Shown here in pieces: positions 25,673-39,407 of a stretch of 64,000 nt of DNA. This stretch comes from Ophthalmolycus amberensis (taxonomy: Eukaryota; Chordata; Actinopteri; Perciformes; Zoarcidae): the NCBI GenBank assembly GCA_024529925.1, contig JAFEUB010001189.1:419001-483000 (forward strand), written 5' to 3'. Made by a program: the position numbers and the translations under genes. Within the stretch, counting starts at the first letter, position 1. Each line of letters starts with the position of its first letter. A model generated the notes under the pieces. It did no database searches. It was not told the DNA's origin and saw only the letters and a program-made list of their open reading frames with translations.

Positions 25673-28600
25673 CTGAGAGATTGGAGAGACAAAATCTGGG
25701 ATTATTTTCATGTGCAACACATTCCTGTGAGTCTCACATCGGTGATCTCTGACATCGATTTCTAGCAATTCGAGAGACGAGGAGCTTCGACACCAGATCA
25801 GGCGGATACAGGCGTTTGGTTGATGGCGCTTTGACTGAAACGCGTCACGGTGGTATATTAACAACAGCCAGCCAGCGCTCTCCTGTTTACATTCACTGGC
25901 ATGTGGGGGCTGCAGCCTTCAGCTGAGCAAACAACAGAGCTTTCAGAGGCCTGTGAGTTGTATAAGTTGACAATGGTTCAGTGGAATAGTGGAGGATGGG
26001 CCGGTTTAGCAGTCAGAAAGAACTAATGGGGATACCATGAGTATAAAATAGTCTAAATGCAGTTACATTAAAATAGGTTAAATTCCCTGTAAATATGTCC
26101 CGATGCATCAGAGGCTTAAGTTATGTATCAACAAGTTTCATTTCAATGTCCTAAAAATGCTACGTAATTGGTTTACTGTAAAAAAAAAAACAATGCAGTT
26201 CTGTTGGACACTGATCTCCATGCTTGAACCTGTAAAGGTAACTTCCGCCGCCGCCACTTGTTCGGATGTTTGAATGGCTGAAACTGCCGAGCAGTGGGAA
26301 ATGTTCTTTCTGATCTTTCTGAGGAAAAGCTAACAGCAAAGTTCACAGGAGCGAATTTTCTTTAGTGCTTTTCATCCCCGCCCGAGCCCACTTACAAGCA
26401 CTCACCAGGTGCTCAGTAGGTAGGCATTTGAACTGTAGGAAAGGGAGAAGTGTGTGTGTGTGCGTGTGCGTGTATAAGATTCCATGTGTGTGTGTGTTTA
26501 AATAGGTGTAGAGGGGGGGGGTTTCAGTTTGAGGGAGAGGGTGTGTGTGCACATGCCTATGTGTTAGTTTGCTCGTGACGAAGTGTGACTTAAAATGTGT
26601 TGACATGAACACTAATAGTTCAATTCTAACCAGACTACGGTTTCTGTGTTTAAGGTTTCTGTTTCGCGAGCACGAATGATTTCACGAAGTGAAATAGATG
26701 CAAAGCAATGGGACTGTCAAAGAAAAACTAAAAGTGGGGAAATGACTGAGCTGTGAGTCGCGTTGTGCCCATCATAGAGCAGCTACAAGTGATCGCAGTG
26801 GATAACATTTTAAAATGTGCTTTTTTTTGCTTGTTAGAAAAAAATGAGGACGAAAAGCTAAATCTTCAAAGGGCACCAAGTGAAAAAAAATGAGCAGCTG
26901 ACAATGAAACCGCACAATATTATTTGGAGAACCAGCACATGTGAGGTCCCATTATTTCAACAAGCACAGAATATAAGGCGGCGAAGAACAACATCAACGG
27001 GAAAATATCTTCCAGACAATGGAAACCCTGACAACCTTTATAACAACTGTGTCCATGTTTGTGTTGTGTGCAATACCCCCATAAACCTTTTTATAGGTGC
27101 AATGGAAATTTATAGCCATATTCGATTTTATCACATCAGTAACTAATAAAGGTGACTCATGGTATAGGCACACCCGTATCATTACCGGGTGTGGGTGTTG
27201 AATCTATAAGTCACTTACCGGCGGCCCAGATAAGGGAGCCTCCACAAAGTCACACACTTAAAGGACACGTCTCAAACGGGTTCCAGTAGTTCACATTCAC
27301 ATCTCATCGCTGCCTTTGTTCACTCACTGTAACGTGATGAACTGCGATGGAGTGTAACCGAGAGCAGCCAAACCTCTTGCCTTGGGTAAAAGGCAGGTTT
27401 CTCAGGAAAAAAAGGTATAAACACTCCAAATTACTTCTCGCCGAATTCAAAAAATCTAACACGGGAGGGGAGTTCAGTCGCACAGCTCATTTATTCTCTT
27501 CCCCCCACTTGCTTCGCTTAAGCGGCCCTGCATTTTTTCCGGCCCGGGATCCTCTCTTGTCGTTAGTCATCGTTATAGCTCCTTCAAATCAGCTTGAGGC
27601 GTGCGTAAGAGGGGTAGTCAGGCAAGGGAGAATAGGTAGCTCCCCGATGTTTCCTTCAAGCCAAAGAGCCCCGTGGTGAAAACAACATCGACATGAGAGT
27701 ATATCAAGAATGCTAATGAGATGGCTGCGTACAATCAAACTAATGGCTTGAAGCTCACAATAGACACGGAGACAAAACACCAGCAAACATTTGGACGAAG
27801 TCATATAATGAGATTAACAGATAATTTGATTGCAATCATTCCGAAATAAAAACAACACATCATTGACTAATTTATGATCTTATTGAAGCTGACAATTTGG
27901 AGTGGGTCCCGACTGGAAGAAAAACGTGTGCCGCAAATTGCAAATGTTAAGACGTGAATAAGCAATGCAGATGCTTCTGTGAGGCATCCTGAGGAGAAAC
28001 ACAACAGGAGAGGAGGACGCGTGTTTCAGACGCCTCTACTTTGTGTTAATACGACAAAGTAAAGAGGAGAGGAACAGGACGGTGTGAGACGTCTTCCTTT
28101 CCTGTGCCCAGGAGACGGCCATGCTTGAACGCTCATGTGTTTGACTGGCGGACACCAGCGTAGCGGAACAATTCCACTTTCTCTGGGGTCGTGCTTTTTG
28201 CTCGCAGTTCTTCGCCCTGCTTCTGTCAGCAGACACGAGATAACTTCATATGTTGCAATTTTTTTTTTTTTTTAATTGCCACATGAACACTGCAGCTGCA
28301 CGAGGAATGCCACTGCCCACATTTTGGCCTTTTCAAACGAAATGTCAAGGCCAATTTGCACACTAGAGTTGATTTTTTTTTCAAATTTATTTCTATCTGA
28401 AGAGACTCAAGAAACGGAACATCTTCACCGTACATGTGTAAAACGGCACAGAGAATGAAAAGCTATCTGTCACGGCCTTTGGCTGACTGGTTACAAACAA
28501 AGCGCATGAAAGATGAATCTGAAGAATTTAGTCGCCACACCCGTCCCATATACCTAGCCTGCCCACTAAAGCAGAAACAAAACCTGCCCTTAGGCCACAA

Positions 28601-31448
28601 GAAGAAGAAGAAAAAAAAACAGACAGTGCAACAGCCTCTGCCAGATTTGCTTTCCACCTTTTTTTTTTCCCTTGCTCTTTCCTTTTCCCTCTGGCTTTGT
28701 TCTTCAAAGTGTGGTGGAGCCTTCAGACAGCCGAAGGATTTCAAATTATCAAGACCAGCAGGTATCATACGTGTGTGAGTGTACTTAAATCAACATCCCG
28801 TGCAGATACACAATGAGTTTATTCAGTAACGACTTCCCGTCACGGTGGAGCCGCAGTTTGAACGAGGGCGAAGTTTGCTGTTGAAAAAGCGTCCTGAAAC
28901 CGTTCCCTACACGTCACAAGTTCTCTCCTGAAACAAACTAGCGCAACTTAATACAACACGTGCCGTCAATACAATATTAAGACTCACAAAATCCAGATGG
29001 TTGCTGGTGCTGATTTAAAAAATCATGCCTTTTGAAGTCTGCAAACTTTGCATTTGACCGCTCACTCAGAGTGTTGTGATTACGTGCCGCCGCTTCAACG
29101 TGCTCCGGGTATTCCTTGGTCATTCCGCGGTTGAAAAATCGGGGCTTGCTTTGAACTAACCTCTTCCCCACATTCCTCAGCCTTCTCAGGCCTCTCGCTC
29201 ACATGCTTACATAAAACTCTCTCAGTGCTCCCCCCCCCCCCCCTTCTCTTTCCACAACCCCGGCAAAATGCTTCAAATTCCACTATCAAGCTCTAGATTC
29301 TAGTGTAATGGAAAGAGTCCTAAGCTAAGCTTTCTGTTACCCAGCAACTAAACATATCACATCATCCCAAAGAGTTCCCAAACATCTGTAGCCAAGATCT
29401 GTGTTTCAAAGACATGTTGGAATTAATGCCCGAAACCTTCCAAAGTCAAAAGATCTAAAGTATGGTCCGAGGCAAAGTGTTTTGTTGTTGTGTATTCAAA
29501 GCATCGCCTGAAGCATTGATTTCATAATGCCAGTGCAATATATTGAGGGGGTTGTTAATTAAAAGGCAAAAATAAACTAGTCGCTGGCAATAGAAAAGAA
29601 AATGCGCGTGGACTGGGTTACACGGGCTATTTGTAAACTATTACGAAAGTTTGTGTGTAAAGATTTTGGGGGAGTTTGTGTCCTTCCAAAGTTCTTAAGA
29701 TTTCAAAATACGCTTTTTTTCATGCAGTTTAGCTTGAGCGGGACATACTGGATTATTCTAACCAAGCTCATGTTACAAGTGTTATTATGTGAGGTATTTA
29801 GTTGCATTTGTGAAATATAAGTCCAAAAATATTTTCATTCATTGACTCTTCCCAGTGTACATTACTATTTAGCAGCATTTCTTTTCCATTCATTGCATAT
29901 TAGCAAGCTTACGTTTTTTTCATTGAATTCAGTTAGCCATCAAACGGTTACCGGCAGTTGGTGGGTCTCAAAATGTATTTCGAGCTTGAACTACGTTAGA
30001 ACTACTCTGTGTAGTGCAACCCATTTTAATTCATCAATGTGTCGTAAACAGACGTTATAACTAAGCTTGACCTGAGCTGATTAGTTTAGCGATCGTTTTC
30101 TTTTTCCTTTAAGTTTATATTGGAATTCGATAATAATCTGAAGTGATCATAGCCAGAGATCTGTGTTAAGAGGAGTTTCCCATACATTTCATTGAACACT
30201 TGCATGCATGAAATACTGTAAATTAATTATGAACAGGCTTGCAGTAAGTGTCATAGCTCTTTTGATTCAAAGTTAAACGGGGTCATAACACATTAGGAGA
30301 GGGCTCGGCGATGATCATGACAGTAATGGTGTCACAAAGACCATCTTATCTCCTTTAATATCGCGGACTATTGAGCCCGCGAGCCATTTCCACTTCATGC
30401 ACCATTGTGCACGCTGCGTACTGGCAGAGAAATAGCTGTCAACAGCTGGCTAAAGGGAACCTGGTACTTAATGCTGGGGCGATTCGTCGACGTAATCGGC
30501 ATAGATCACACAAATACGCCGATTTAAATTACGTACGTCGGCACGTCGCAAGAACAATATGGTGCTCTGTGAGTGCAGCGAGTGTCCACATAAAAGCATT
30601 ATATACGTACTATGATTAATCAACACGACAAACATGGGTCTGTTTGTAGCAGGCACATAAAGTCGACTTCATGAATGTTTATTTATCTTTACTTCTACAC
30701 TGCTGCTGTTGCGGTAATGAAACGGTTCACCATTATCTGGCTGTTTATTTTAACGTGGCGTAACTTTGAGAAAAATCGATCTGTAAATTTCTTCAGTTAT
30801 TTCCCGTTCCCCACAATGATGCAAAAATACATTTGACGGTGATTATCTGAACTGCATATTAATCCAGTGATTTGGACTATTTTAAGTTTTTAAGTCACGC
30901 ACTTAAGTAAAATGCTGGGTTGCTATGACATACAGTGAATAAATAAATGTGTCGCAGCATTCCTTTTGAATTTGAGTACCGGTAGTCAGTATTTTTCTGG
31001 CATCTGACAAAGATGGTCTATTATCTTGTTACATTTGTTTGCTTTTGAGAGAAGATGCTAGACAAGTTTTTGACATTTATTTTGGGTAAATTAATTGTTT
31101 AAATTTAAAAAATAATCTCACAAATAATCACAAAATGAGTCATTAGATTAATTGAATAATTGAAAAATAATCGTTACTTTAATCCATCAGTAAGTTGAGC
31201 TCGGTCATTTTAAAACAATACTGATACCTCTGTAATCCTGTCGGTGTTTCTGTCTGTTTGTTACAGCCAGTACTGATGAGTTCAGAATTTCTTTATCCAT
31301 AATGTGAAAGGAAAGACTACGGCACACCAATTTGACTTTTGTCAAAATAGTTGAGATCCCAGGGAAGCTGCTTTAAATGAGGGAATACATGTTCGGTATG
31401 TAAATTAGGCTAAAGGGACATAGAGCGTATACTTATAGTTTAACGGAT

Positions 31449-31805
31449 GAAATCTAATAATCATTTTAAAGCAAGCGTGTATTACATAACAAATGTAAAG
31501 TGATTTTAACAAATGTAAACCTGATAATAATAATAATATGTGTATCTGAGTATAGTGCAGTCTGTGTGTAAAAAGTACGGAGAAAGAGGAAGTAAGCAGG
31601 GTGTTAGCTTCAAGGGATGGGGAAATAACGGTGGTTGAGAAGAAAAGACAAAGCACAATAATGATGAAGGATGAGATCAATAATCATTTTATAAGCAAAT
31701 GTGTACTAAGTAAAGTGATTAACAACTGTAACTGTGATTATGATAACTAATCTGTGTTAGAAATGTGTGAGTGTAGGAAAAGGGGAAGTACAACAGATGT
31801 TGAAC
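31449..31805 (+). repeat. Diverged direct repeat, two units about 225 bp apart
   Basis: Bases about 31449-31610 and 31674-31805 share ordered blocks: AATAATCATTTTA, GTAAAGTGATT and a purine-rich GGAAGTA segment. The copies are clearly related but carry many small changes. Tandem blocks like this upstream of a TATA-like motif (TATAAAAG near 32002) resemble the U3 enhancer part of a retrotransposon LTR, but no reading frame supports that. Confidence 0.4.
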
Positions 31806-32283
31806 ACCCAGACACGCGCAGAGCTTGATTAAGTAAGCGCCCAGACAGGGAAGTTGGGGTGATTTCCTCATGCACACACACACAAAAGTTAGGTACTTTT
31901 CGAAGCACATGCACCAAATCAATGATGTCATGTTAATCATGGGCTGAGGGAGGCCGTGTTGAGGAAGAGGGGGGAGAGACGCGAGAGGCAGCCCAAAAGT
32001 GTTATAAAAGAAGTAACTTGCAAACAGCAAGACGGGAATTCACGATGGGACGCCGACCGAGCCATCCATGGAGAAACACTGGACCTCGTTCGACAGCCGT
32101 GTCGGAGGACTTCGTCTCTGTTACACGGAAAGAAGACCGCCGTTCGTGGACAAAGATTGAAAGACGGAGAATCACCTCTCCCCCCTGCTTGACTTTAACA
32201 ACTGGACAACGGATGGACACAGCCGCCTTAAAGACTTTGTACTGAGCCTTGAGGATCGCTGAACGGACTTCGTTTGCCGCGCA

Positions 32284-32886
32284 GGAGGAGCCTGGGGGGT
32301 CCGGCCGAACCTTCGCTCCTAAAAACTCCAAAAGGATTTTTTATCACATCGACAATCCAGCTCCACCGAACCGTCTCGGCATCTAAAACCAATGAGTATA
32401 ATCAAGGAATTAAAAATACGAATCAAGTGTAGTAACATTTTATGTGAGCTGTAGCTTAACCCTTGCTAACTAACTAAATATAACCTGCAATAAATATCTA
32501 ATCTGCATTTAAAGTAAATTTCTCAAGTGCATTTATTTGCTAGGTCACTAGGATAACCTTATAGAACTCAGTTGTTAGACATACAATAGATTTAACTTTT
32601 TACTGTCACGAGGAACTTTTACTACTTAAGCAAATAAATGCACTTGAGAAATTTACTTTAAATGCAGATTAGATATTTATTGCAGGTTATATTTAGTTAG
32701 TTAGCAAGGGTTAAGCTACAGCTCACATAAAATGTTACTACACTTGATTCGTATTTTTAATTCCTTGATTATACTCATTGGTTTTAGATGCCGAGACGGT
32801 TCGGTGGAGCTGGATTGTCGATGTGATAAAAAATCCTTTTGGAGTTTTTAGGAGCGAAGGTTCGGCCGGACCCCCCAGGCTCCTCC
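32284..32886. repeat. Perfect 258-bp inverted repeat with an 87-bp spacer
   Basis: The left arm (32284-32541) begins GGAGGAGCCTGGGGGGTCCG and its reverse complement is the right arm (32629-32886). By eye the arms are identical with no gaps; paired positions always sum to 65170. The spacer is 32542-32628. Sequence outside the arms differs on the two sides. The arms contain an AATAAA, and the left flank has a TATAAAAG near 32002. The reverse complement of the right flank includes TGGCCCGATACGGGG, which looks like a retroelement leader. Two oppositely oriented LTR or leader fragments are one possible origin. Confidence 0.85.
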
Positions 32887-33918
32887 AGACGTCGGGAGTA
32901 ACGGCAGTTAGCAGAGCCAGGCGAGTTCCCTCGCAAGAATACCAGCTCGACAATCTTTTAATAGAGAGCTGAGTTAGTAAGTAGCCCCGTATCGGGCCAG
33001 AAGTACCCCAGGATCTAACACTTTCCAATAATGCCACACGCATGTTCCGATCAAGTCGCCCTTCTGTATGGTGTGAAAGCCATAATGTACAAGGGAGTCT
33101 GAAGAAAACATGAGATTCATTTATTGGACTGACTGCCAGCGTTGGAAAGAGACTGAAAAAAATCTTTTCATACGCTTGTTACACGTCTGTGATGCATGTC
33201 TGAATGGGGTTTTCTTTCCTTGTTAAAAAAAAGAATGCCCATTAATTCCAGTTGAGATAGCTTTTTGGGACTTAGCTGACGATACAAAGCCTCCATTGTT
33301 ACTGGGAACAGCATTCTTTTAAAGGCCTTTGAACAGGTCTCAGAGCAATACTCCTTGATTCAATATCACAGTACTATTGAGGAGCAGTTACTATACCTCC
33401 TAGCCCAGAAGAGCTCTCTGTCTGTGCCTCTGGGAACAATGAGGGACGCACAGGGGTCCATCCTCATTCACACTCCCCCCCCCCCCCCGAATATCTTCCT
33501 ACACTATAGCTCTCTCTATATTCCCCATTGTAAACGCTAACCCCAGCTGGCCTTAGGAGGATGTAGACTTTGAGCTGACAGCATGAATCGCCACTCATGT
33601 GACGGGGGAATTGTTTGCTATCTCTCCAGGTCCGACTAACTGCACGGACCAGGAAAGGATCTCCTACTGACGTCCCATCCATGAAGCCCAATCATCGTAG
33701 AACATGACTACAGATCAATACCTCTTGAACACAAGAAAACACGATTATTATAGCTTCAATAAAAGAAACAGGGGAAACAGCTCAACAATCACGGCACATA
33801 AATCCCCCGTAAAATCACAACCTGACGTTTTTACACAAACACGAAATAACGTGATGATCAGCGAGGTTTAGAGGTGCCGGTTTCCACCTGTTTGAGTTAA
33901 GATAACCGACCGTTGGTG

Positions 33919-33990
33919 GAAGCTTCATATCAATCATTCAAACATGAGAGTGGTATCGATCTTCTCATCTATCTCTCGGCAAAAAAAATG
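33919..33990 (-). repeat. Fragment of a fish foldback repeat family
   Basis: The phrases AGCTTCATATCAATCATT, ATGAGAGTGGTATCGATCTT and CATCTATCTCTCGGCAA match the reverse complement of the terminal part of the family whose fuller copy sits at 48790-49458. It is only about 70 bases long and ends abruptly. Confidence 0.5.
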
Positions 33991-36415
33991 CTCCAGTAAA
34001 TGTAACAAAATTTGGAACAATTTCCTAAAAGCAAAGGCAAAGCCACAGGGTTATATTATGTTGTTGTGTCCACGTCCTCATGTAGACCGAATGACACCCA
34101 CTCCACTGCACCTGAGTGGATTTGTGGTCAGGGCTGTCACTTGCCCGGCACCATAAAACCGTGAAATTGGCTCTAAATACTTGAAACAGTTGCTGAAATC
34201 GGAATAAAAAGGATAAAAGCATGTCAGAATCTCGTACTTCTCTGCCATAATTCGGCAGTGAAGGCCCCTGGTGGATATGCTCTCAGATGTGTCTGTGAGG
34301 AAGATGCTAATCTTCTCAACGTATCACTGCTGTTTGTCCCACATAATGCTGGGCACTGCTGTCTGTGGCAGTGGTTCTGTTTAGCACCGGTGGCTTTACG
34401 TATTAAATAACAACAAACAAACGGTTTAATGGAATGCATTTGTTGTTTTTTTTAGCATTGTATTTTACTAAATTAAGTAAGCAAATGCGCGTAACATCAT
34501 TATGGAGTTCTGAATGTCCCTAAGGGCACTACTGTGAAAAACACTGCTTTAAAAGTGTTACGCCTGCCGTATTCTCCACAGTACATCCACAGGAACAGAG
34601 AGTCGGCCTTAAGATCTGATTCAAGAGAGCATTAGAATGAAAAGAATTAACACACAATGAAGCACATCCTCTGCACACGTCAGCCTCAAGTTTCTTTCAG
34701 ACGATTTAATGGACTGAGAGAACAACATACTTCTAAGCAGGGCAAAGTGTGTTTTTCATTTAGCAACCTACAGTCAACTTTGTCCCTCTGCGCATTCCTG
34801 GTCCCGTCTCCACAGTAACAGCACTCAAGCAAAAGACCATTCGGAATCATGTGCCACTTTGCAGTCCCACTTCTATCTCCAACGTATCGGCGCTGCATGG
34901 AAAAATCGAGGACAGAAAGCAACAGCTCTCCTCATTTTGACGAACTATACGTGATGCCGAAAGACAGACCGTGAACGAACACAAGCACGCGTCTTTCTTA
35001 ATTGTTGTTAAGACTCTATTTACTTTAACTGGATAACGAAAAGGACTGGCAATTTTTTATTTTTGGTGGAAATGGAAAACGCACTAACAGGACTTTGTCA
35101 TTGTGCATCAAACGGCTTCATTTGCTTTGACAAAGAACGCATTTACAGCACAGGCTGCCAACGACTTCGAGGGAAAGGGCAATGCATATATTATCCAACA
35201 AGAAAGGGCAATGCATACATTATACAATCAGCACTCGGCATCCCAGCTAGACCGAACACTCTCGGCTCTGGTCACCTTGTACACTGGATAGTTTCACTTC
35301 ATACGAAGACAGATGAATTAATTAACTAATTCATTCCTCCCCACCCCTCCCACTATGCAACCCATTTTATATTAATGTTCTAGAGCTATTTTAATAACAG
35401 CGTTTGTCCACAGATATTCTGAACTGTACATTCATGGCGAGCCAAAGGACACCACTGTCCAGCATCATCTAAATTTAAACCTCAAGACATTTCTCATTAA
35501 CATCACCTCCATACCGCAGACTGAGATGAAGTCGCGCAACAGTCTATCCAAACTAAAAAAAAGCTTTCTGTGAAGTTGGCTCCTTCCTTTTACCTTTGAC
35601 TTTTCCCATTTCCCTTCATTTTCTACCTTTTGATAAATTCGGGCTCAGCGTCTTGACTTGCACAATCTCCCTTAGTCATCCCAGCAATAATAAAATGAAA
35701 AGAGTTGCTCATTGGCAATATAACAAAAAAGAACATGAGTCAGGTGTACTTAAAGGTGTGGAGACTTGGTTCATCATGATAAGAATTGTTTTATTGCTAG
35801 TGTGTCACGACAAGCACTGGAAGCTATTATGTATTCACCTCAACACTACTGCAAACTGTAGTGTTTGTATCCTTTGAATGCTTTCTACTGAATTTATCTT
35901 TTAAAGTGTATGTGCAGGAGTGACATCATAGTTAAAACCGTTCACTCCTGACCCACATTCAGTACGCTGCGCTCTTTTGGGTCACTCTGCAGCCATACTG
36001 TCAGCTGAGTGTCCGATCACCTTTTAAAATATCTGCAAAAGCCTTTCTGAAGCGGAAATCACATCGGCCATTTGCAACACTTGCCTTTTCAGAATTGGCA
36101 TTTGCCCTCGAAAATCCTTATCTGTTGACCTGTAGGGCCCAAACAAGTACAACTGTAGCCAGCCACTTAGCTTACAAGCCCTGACAAGCAAGTTGGATGC
36201 TTCCTCCCAAGCACAAAATGGTGGCGGAAAAAGAAAGTACACTGTTGGGTGGTGGGGGGACTCAAACGTCTCGCAAACTAGGTGGAGAAATGTTTCTCCA
36301 AAATTGGTTGGATAAACCACAGACTAAAAGATAATGCTGGACTAATGGAAATATTTAATAGTGAAATGTGTATCTTGCTTTTTTTTCCTGCTGAATCTCC
36401 AAGCTGGTTAATATG

Positions 36416-36709
36416 TTAAAGGTGCAATATAAGAGATTTGGAGCATTTTGATTGGCTGTCAACATGGCCGATCATAGCTAACGGTGCTAACAGTTCAAAC
36501 TACAGCAAACGTGCTGGCAAAGCTAACACTGTTTACCCGAGTGTGGGTGCTATGTGATGCCGCTAACTGCGTTACCGCTGTATGAAAGCAGTGCAGAGTC
36601 GGCGGCCGTGAGCTAACCAGTGGGGCACGCTCACGTGTACTAACATGCACTAAAAGCAGGCGTAGCCAGCCCGGCTATGTCCGCAAAGCAAGGAGAAGCT
36701 CGGATTGCA

Positions 36710-36741
<32 letters not shown>

Positions 36742-36855
36742 GAAGAGTGACTTCATTCTCTGCTCAGGTCGACATTACTCCACTATATCCCTTCACAGTG
36801 AATAGTTGTTTGCTGCTATCGTAGTGCTCTGAATGTCATATATTGCTCCTTTAAA
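36416..36855. mobile_element. Miniature inverted-repeat transposable element (MITE)
   Basis: The left end TTAAAGGTGCAATAT (36416) is mirrored at the right end by ATTGCTCCTTTAA (to about 36854), one mismatch apart as terminal inverted repeats. The 440-bp interior has no reading frame and includes a (CA)n run at 36709-36738. Similar elements with these ends are common in fish. A target-site duplication is not clear, so the superfamily is not assigned. Confidence 0.62.
36709..36738 (+). repeat. (CA)n microsatellite inside the MITE
   Basis: About fourteen CA units in the interior of the 36416-36855 element. Confidence 0.92.
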
Positions 36856-39407
36856 CAAAAGCACTTGAAAAGCTTTCATTATATCAAAGTTCAGTTTTTG
36901 TTGCTCCAACTCTTTTAGGTCCGTGTCAGTCAAAAAAACAACTTGACTGTGATTGAAGCAAGGAATGGTAAATGTGGTCTACGGCATGGGAAGGGGCCCG
37001 GAAAGGAGTCTTGATAAGAGTAGGTTTAAATTAAGATGGCACCGGGCCAGTGACCACAGAGCTTTTAATAACACAGAGAATGTCTGGGCAAACAGTCGCC
37101 ATGGACTCCCTGAGCAGTCAGAGAGAATAGGAACCATATCTGGAGAAGAAGCCTGCATTAAAAAGGGTTTCTTTTACTTGAGATCGCAAATGGAAAGACA
37201 ATAAATTCAATAAATAGCAATAATGGACACCACTTTAAAATCAAATTGCTATTTCTCACAAACAAAATAACTTGTTTGCTCCTTGTGTGGCTTGGGAACG
37301 TCAGTCAAGTGGGAAGCGAGCCATATTCTTAAATACGAGCTTTGTTCAGATTTGTTAGATACACCTACTCTAAGAGCATCACTCACTGTCTTCTGGCATC
37401 AGCAACCGCAGAGTGCAAAGTTTTCCACGGCAAAACTTTGTAAGCCACAAAGTAGTATTGTTGTTACTGTGCTTTTGCGGATGCGACTGCAGAGGAATAG
37501 CGGAGAGAATAGAGATTTATGCTGTGGTGAAAAGAACAAAAGAAAACACTACAACGTAGATGAAACCATGCAAGAAACTGATCCTGTACTCCGAGCAAAC
37601 ACAACGGCATCGTTTTAGAATTACGAGCGGCAAGTAAAACAGGAAAAGACTTGGAACAGTCTCCCCTCGCTGCTTCCCACCCGAAAAAAGAAATTCCATG
37701 ACTGAAGGTGTGTGGCTCCTGGCATTTTTCCTCGCACCGCTTTTTCATTTGTTTTCGAATTTGGAACCGTTTTTTTTTAAACGTTCTGGTTAAGATTCAC
37801 AGCGTGCAGCTGCAGCACTGAATATATAGCCGGCTGTGCACCCGCGCTTATATTTTCCTTTTCAGAAGCCAAATATTCTAAATGCATATGGTCTTACAAA
37901 ACCACACCCTGCATCTCGTGAAATCATAGGAGGGGCATCACCACCTTAGCTGTATTTAGTTGTCTACTGACCTCAGATGTAATCCATAATAACAGGACCC
38001 AACCCAGGACAATCCTATCATTGCACCTCCTGATAATCACTTAATATGGGCATCTGGGATTAAGTAGCAGATCAGACCGGGCTCCCTGAATCTGCACCCT
38101 ACACTAAGTGAGACATGGACTAGTCGCTGGGCTCCATGTGGCCCTTTCAAGACTAATGCTGTATATGTAGTGCATCTTACACCTGTACTATTCCTTGCAA
38201 AATTCAACTTCCATTGCAGTTAATTTAGTAGATAATAGGAAGAAACTGAACTTAAACAACATGGAACACTTGGTAATTCTTGCAAGAAAGCATATACAGT
38301 CAGTCGCTAGTTCAAGCTCGCAGCGTGTCTGTTCATAAAACAAAATCGTATTACAAATGAGAATTCAGCCACTTCCTACAGACACAATCACAAACACACC
38401 ACAGCCCTGGAGGACGGATCCTTCATGAAGGCTCTTCTCCTCCTGCTAAATTTACCAGGCAGTATAAAGTATTTCCCAACAGGTTCGCTGAGGAGACTTC
38501 CTGTCAACTTATTGAATAATTCACATTTTTCCAGTTGTTAATAAACATTGAACTAAAAATAAAAGCCACATTTACAACCTTTAACGTCAGCAGCACACTA
38601 ACATATTGCATTTCCATCTTTCTTATGACCTTTGAGGTTACAAGAGAAAATCAATGTATGATGCATTCAGGTCCACTGCCTGATTTAGACATTAAATATG
38701 CATAATGCAGAGAGAAATTATTTTCAAATCAGGGGGAAAAAGTCACATTAAGCCACCCGAGAATATGGTTACCAAGCTTCAAAGAGGAGAGCAGCAGGCC
38801 AAGTCCAAAACATCCAAATCAGGTGATTGATGGGTTTTTGGGTAGGAACTCCTGGAATTCCAGACTGCTTATTTTGAGCTAATTTGAGTCAGCTGTTCAA
38901 AATAATTCTGGGCAGTTGAGCAACTGTTAACCTATCTTCTGCAACATAATAAAGAACCCGCGAGCAAATCCTGCTTGTTGAAAATGCACTGTTCAAAAAA
39001 AAAAACATTGCCATTACAACGTTTATATCTTATGTCCAGCAGATATGACCATTTTCCAAATTGATACTATTTTAAATTAAATATGTAAATACAGGGACAG
39101 CATAGCTGCAGAGAGAGAAGGTGAAAGCACTTTAGAATATTCTTAGGGCTGCAGCAACTACTCAGGAATGTCCACACAGGTCTGAGAGACAGCTGGTCCA
39201 TCTGGTCCCATCGTCAATTATCCAAAGAGGAAAAATGACTGGAATCAGGAACGTTACCCGTCTCCTGGAAGACTCCCTTACCTCATTGTTCCACACAGTG
39301 ACATGAACTGAATAAACTCTAGCTGCATAACACTTTCCCCATGCAAATGATTTCAAACTGATGTATAATTGTTTTGTTTTTTAGGATCACTTTGAAAAGA
39401 AACTCAC

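Larger units (their letters stand above)
25673..39407 (-). other. fat1 intron 2 (13.7 kb), rich in repeats
   Basis: The longest intron in the window. It contains poly(C) 29230-29243 and 33475-33488, an LTR-like segment with a perfect inverted repeat (about 31450-33020), a fragment of a fish foldback repeat (33919-33990), a 29-bp imperfect tandem pair at 35174-35231 and a miniature inverted-repeat element at 36416-36855. No coding exon is recognised. Confidence 0.62.
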
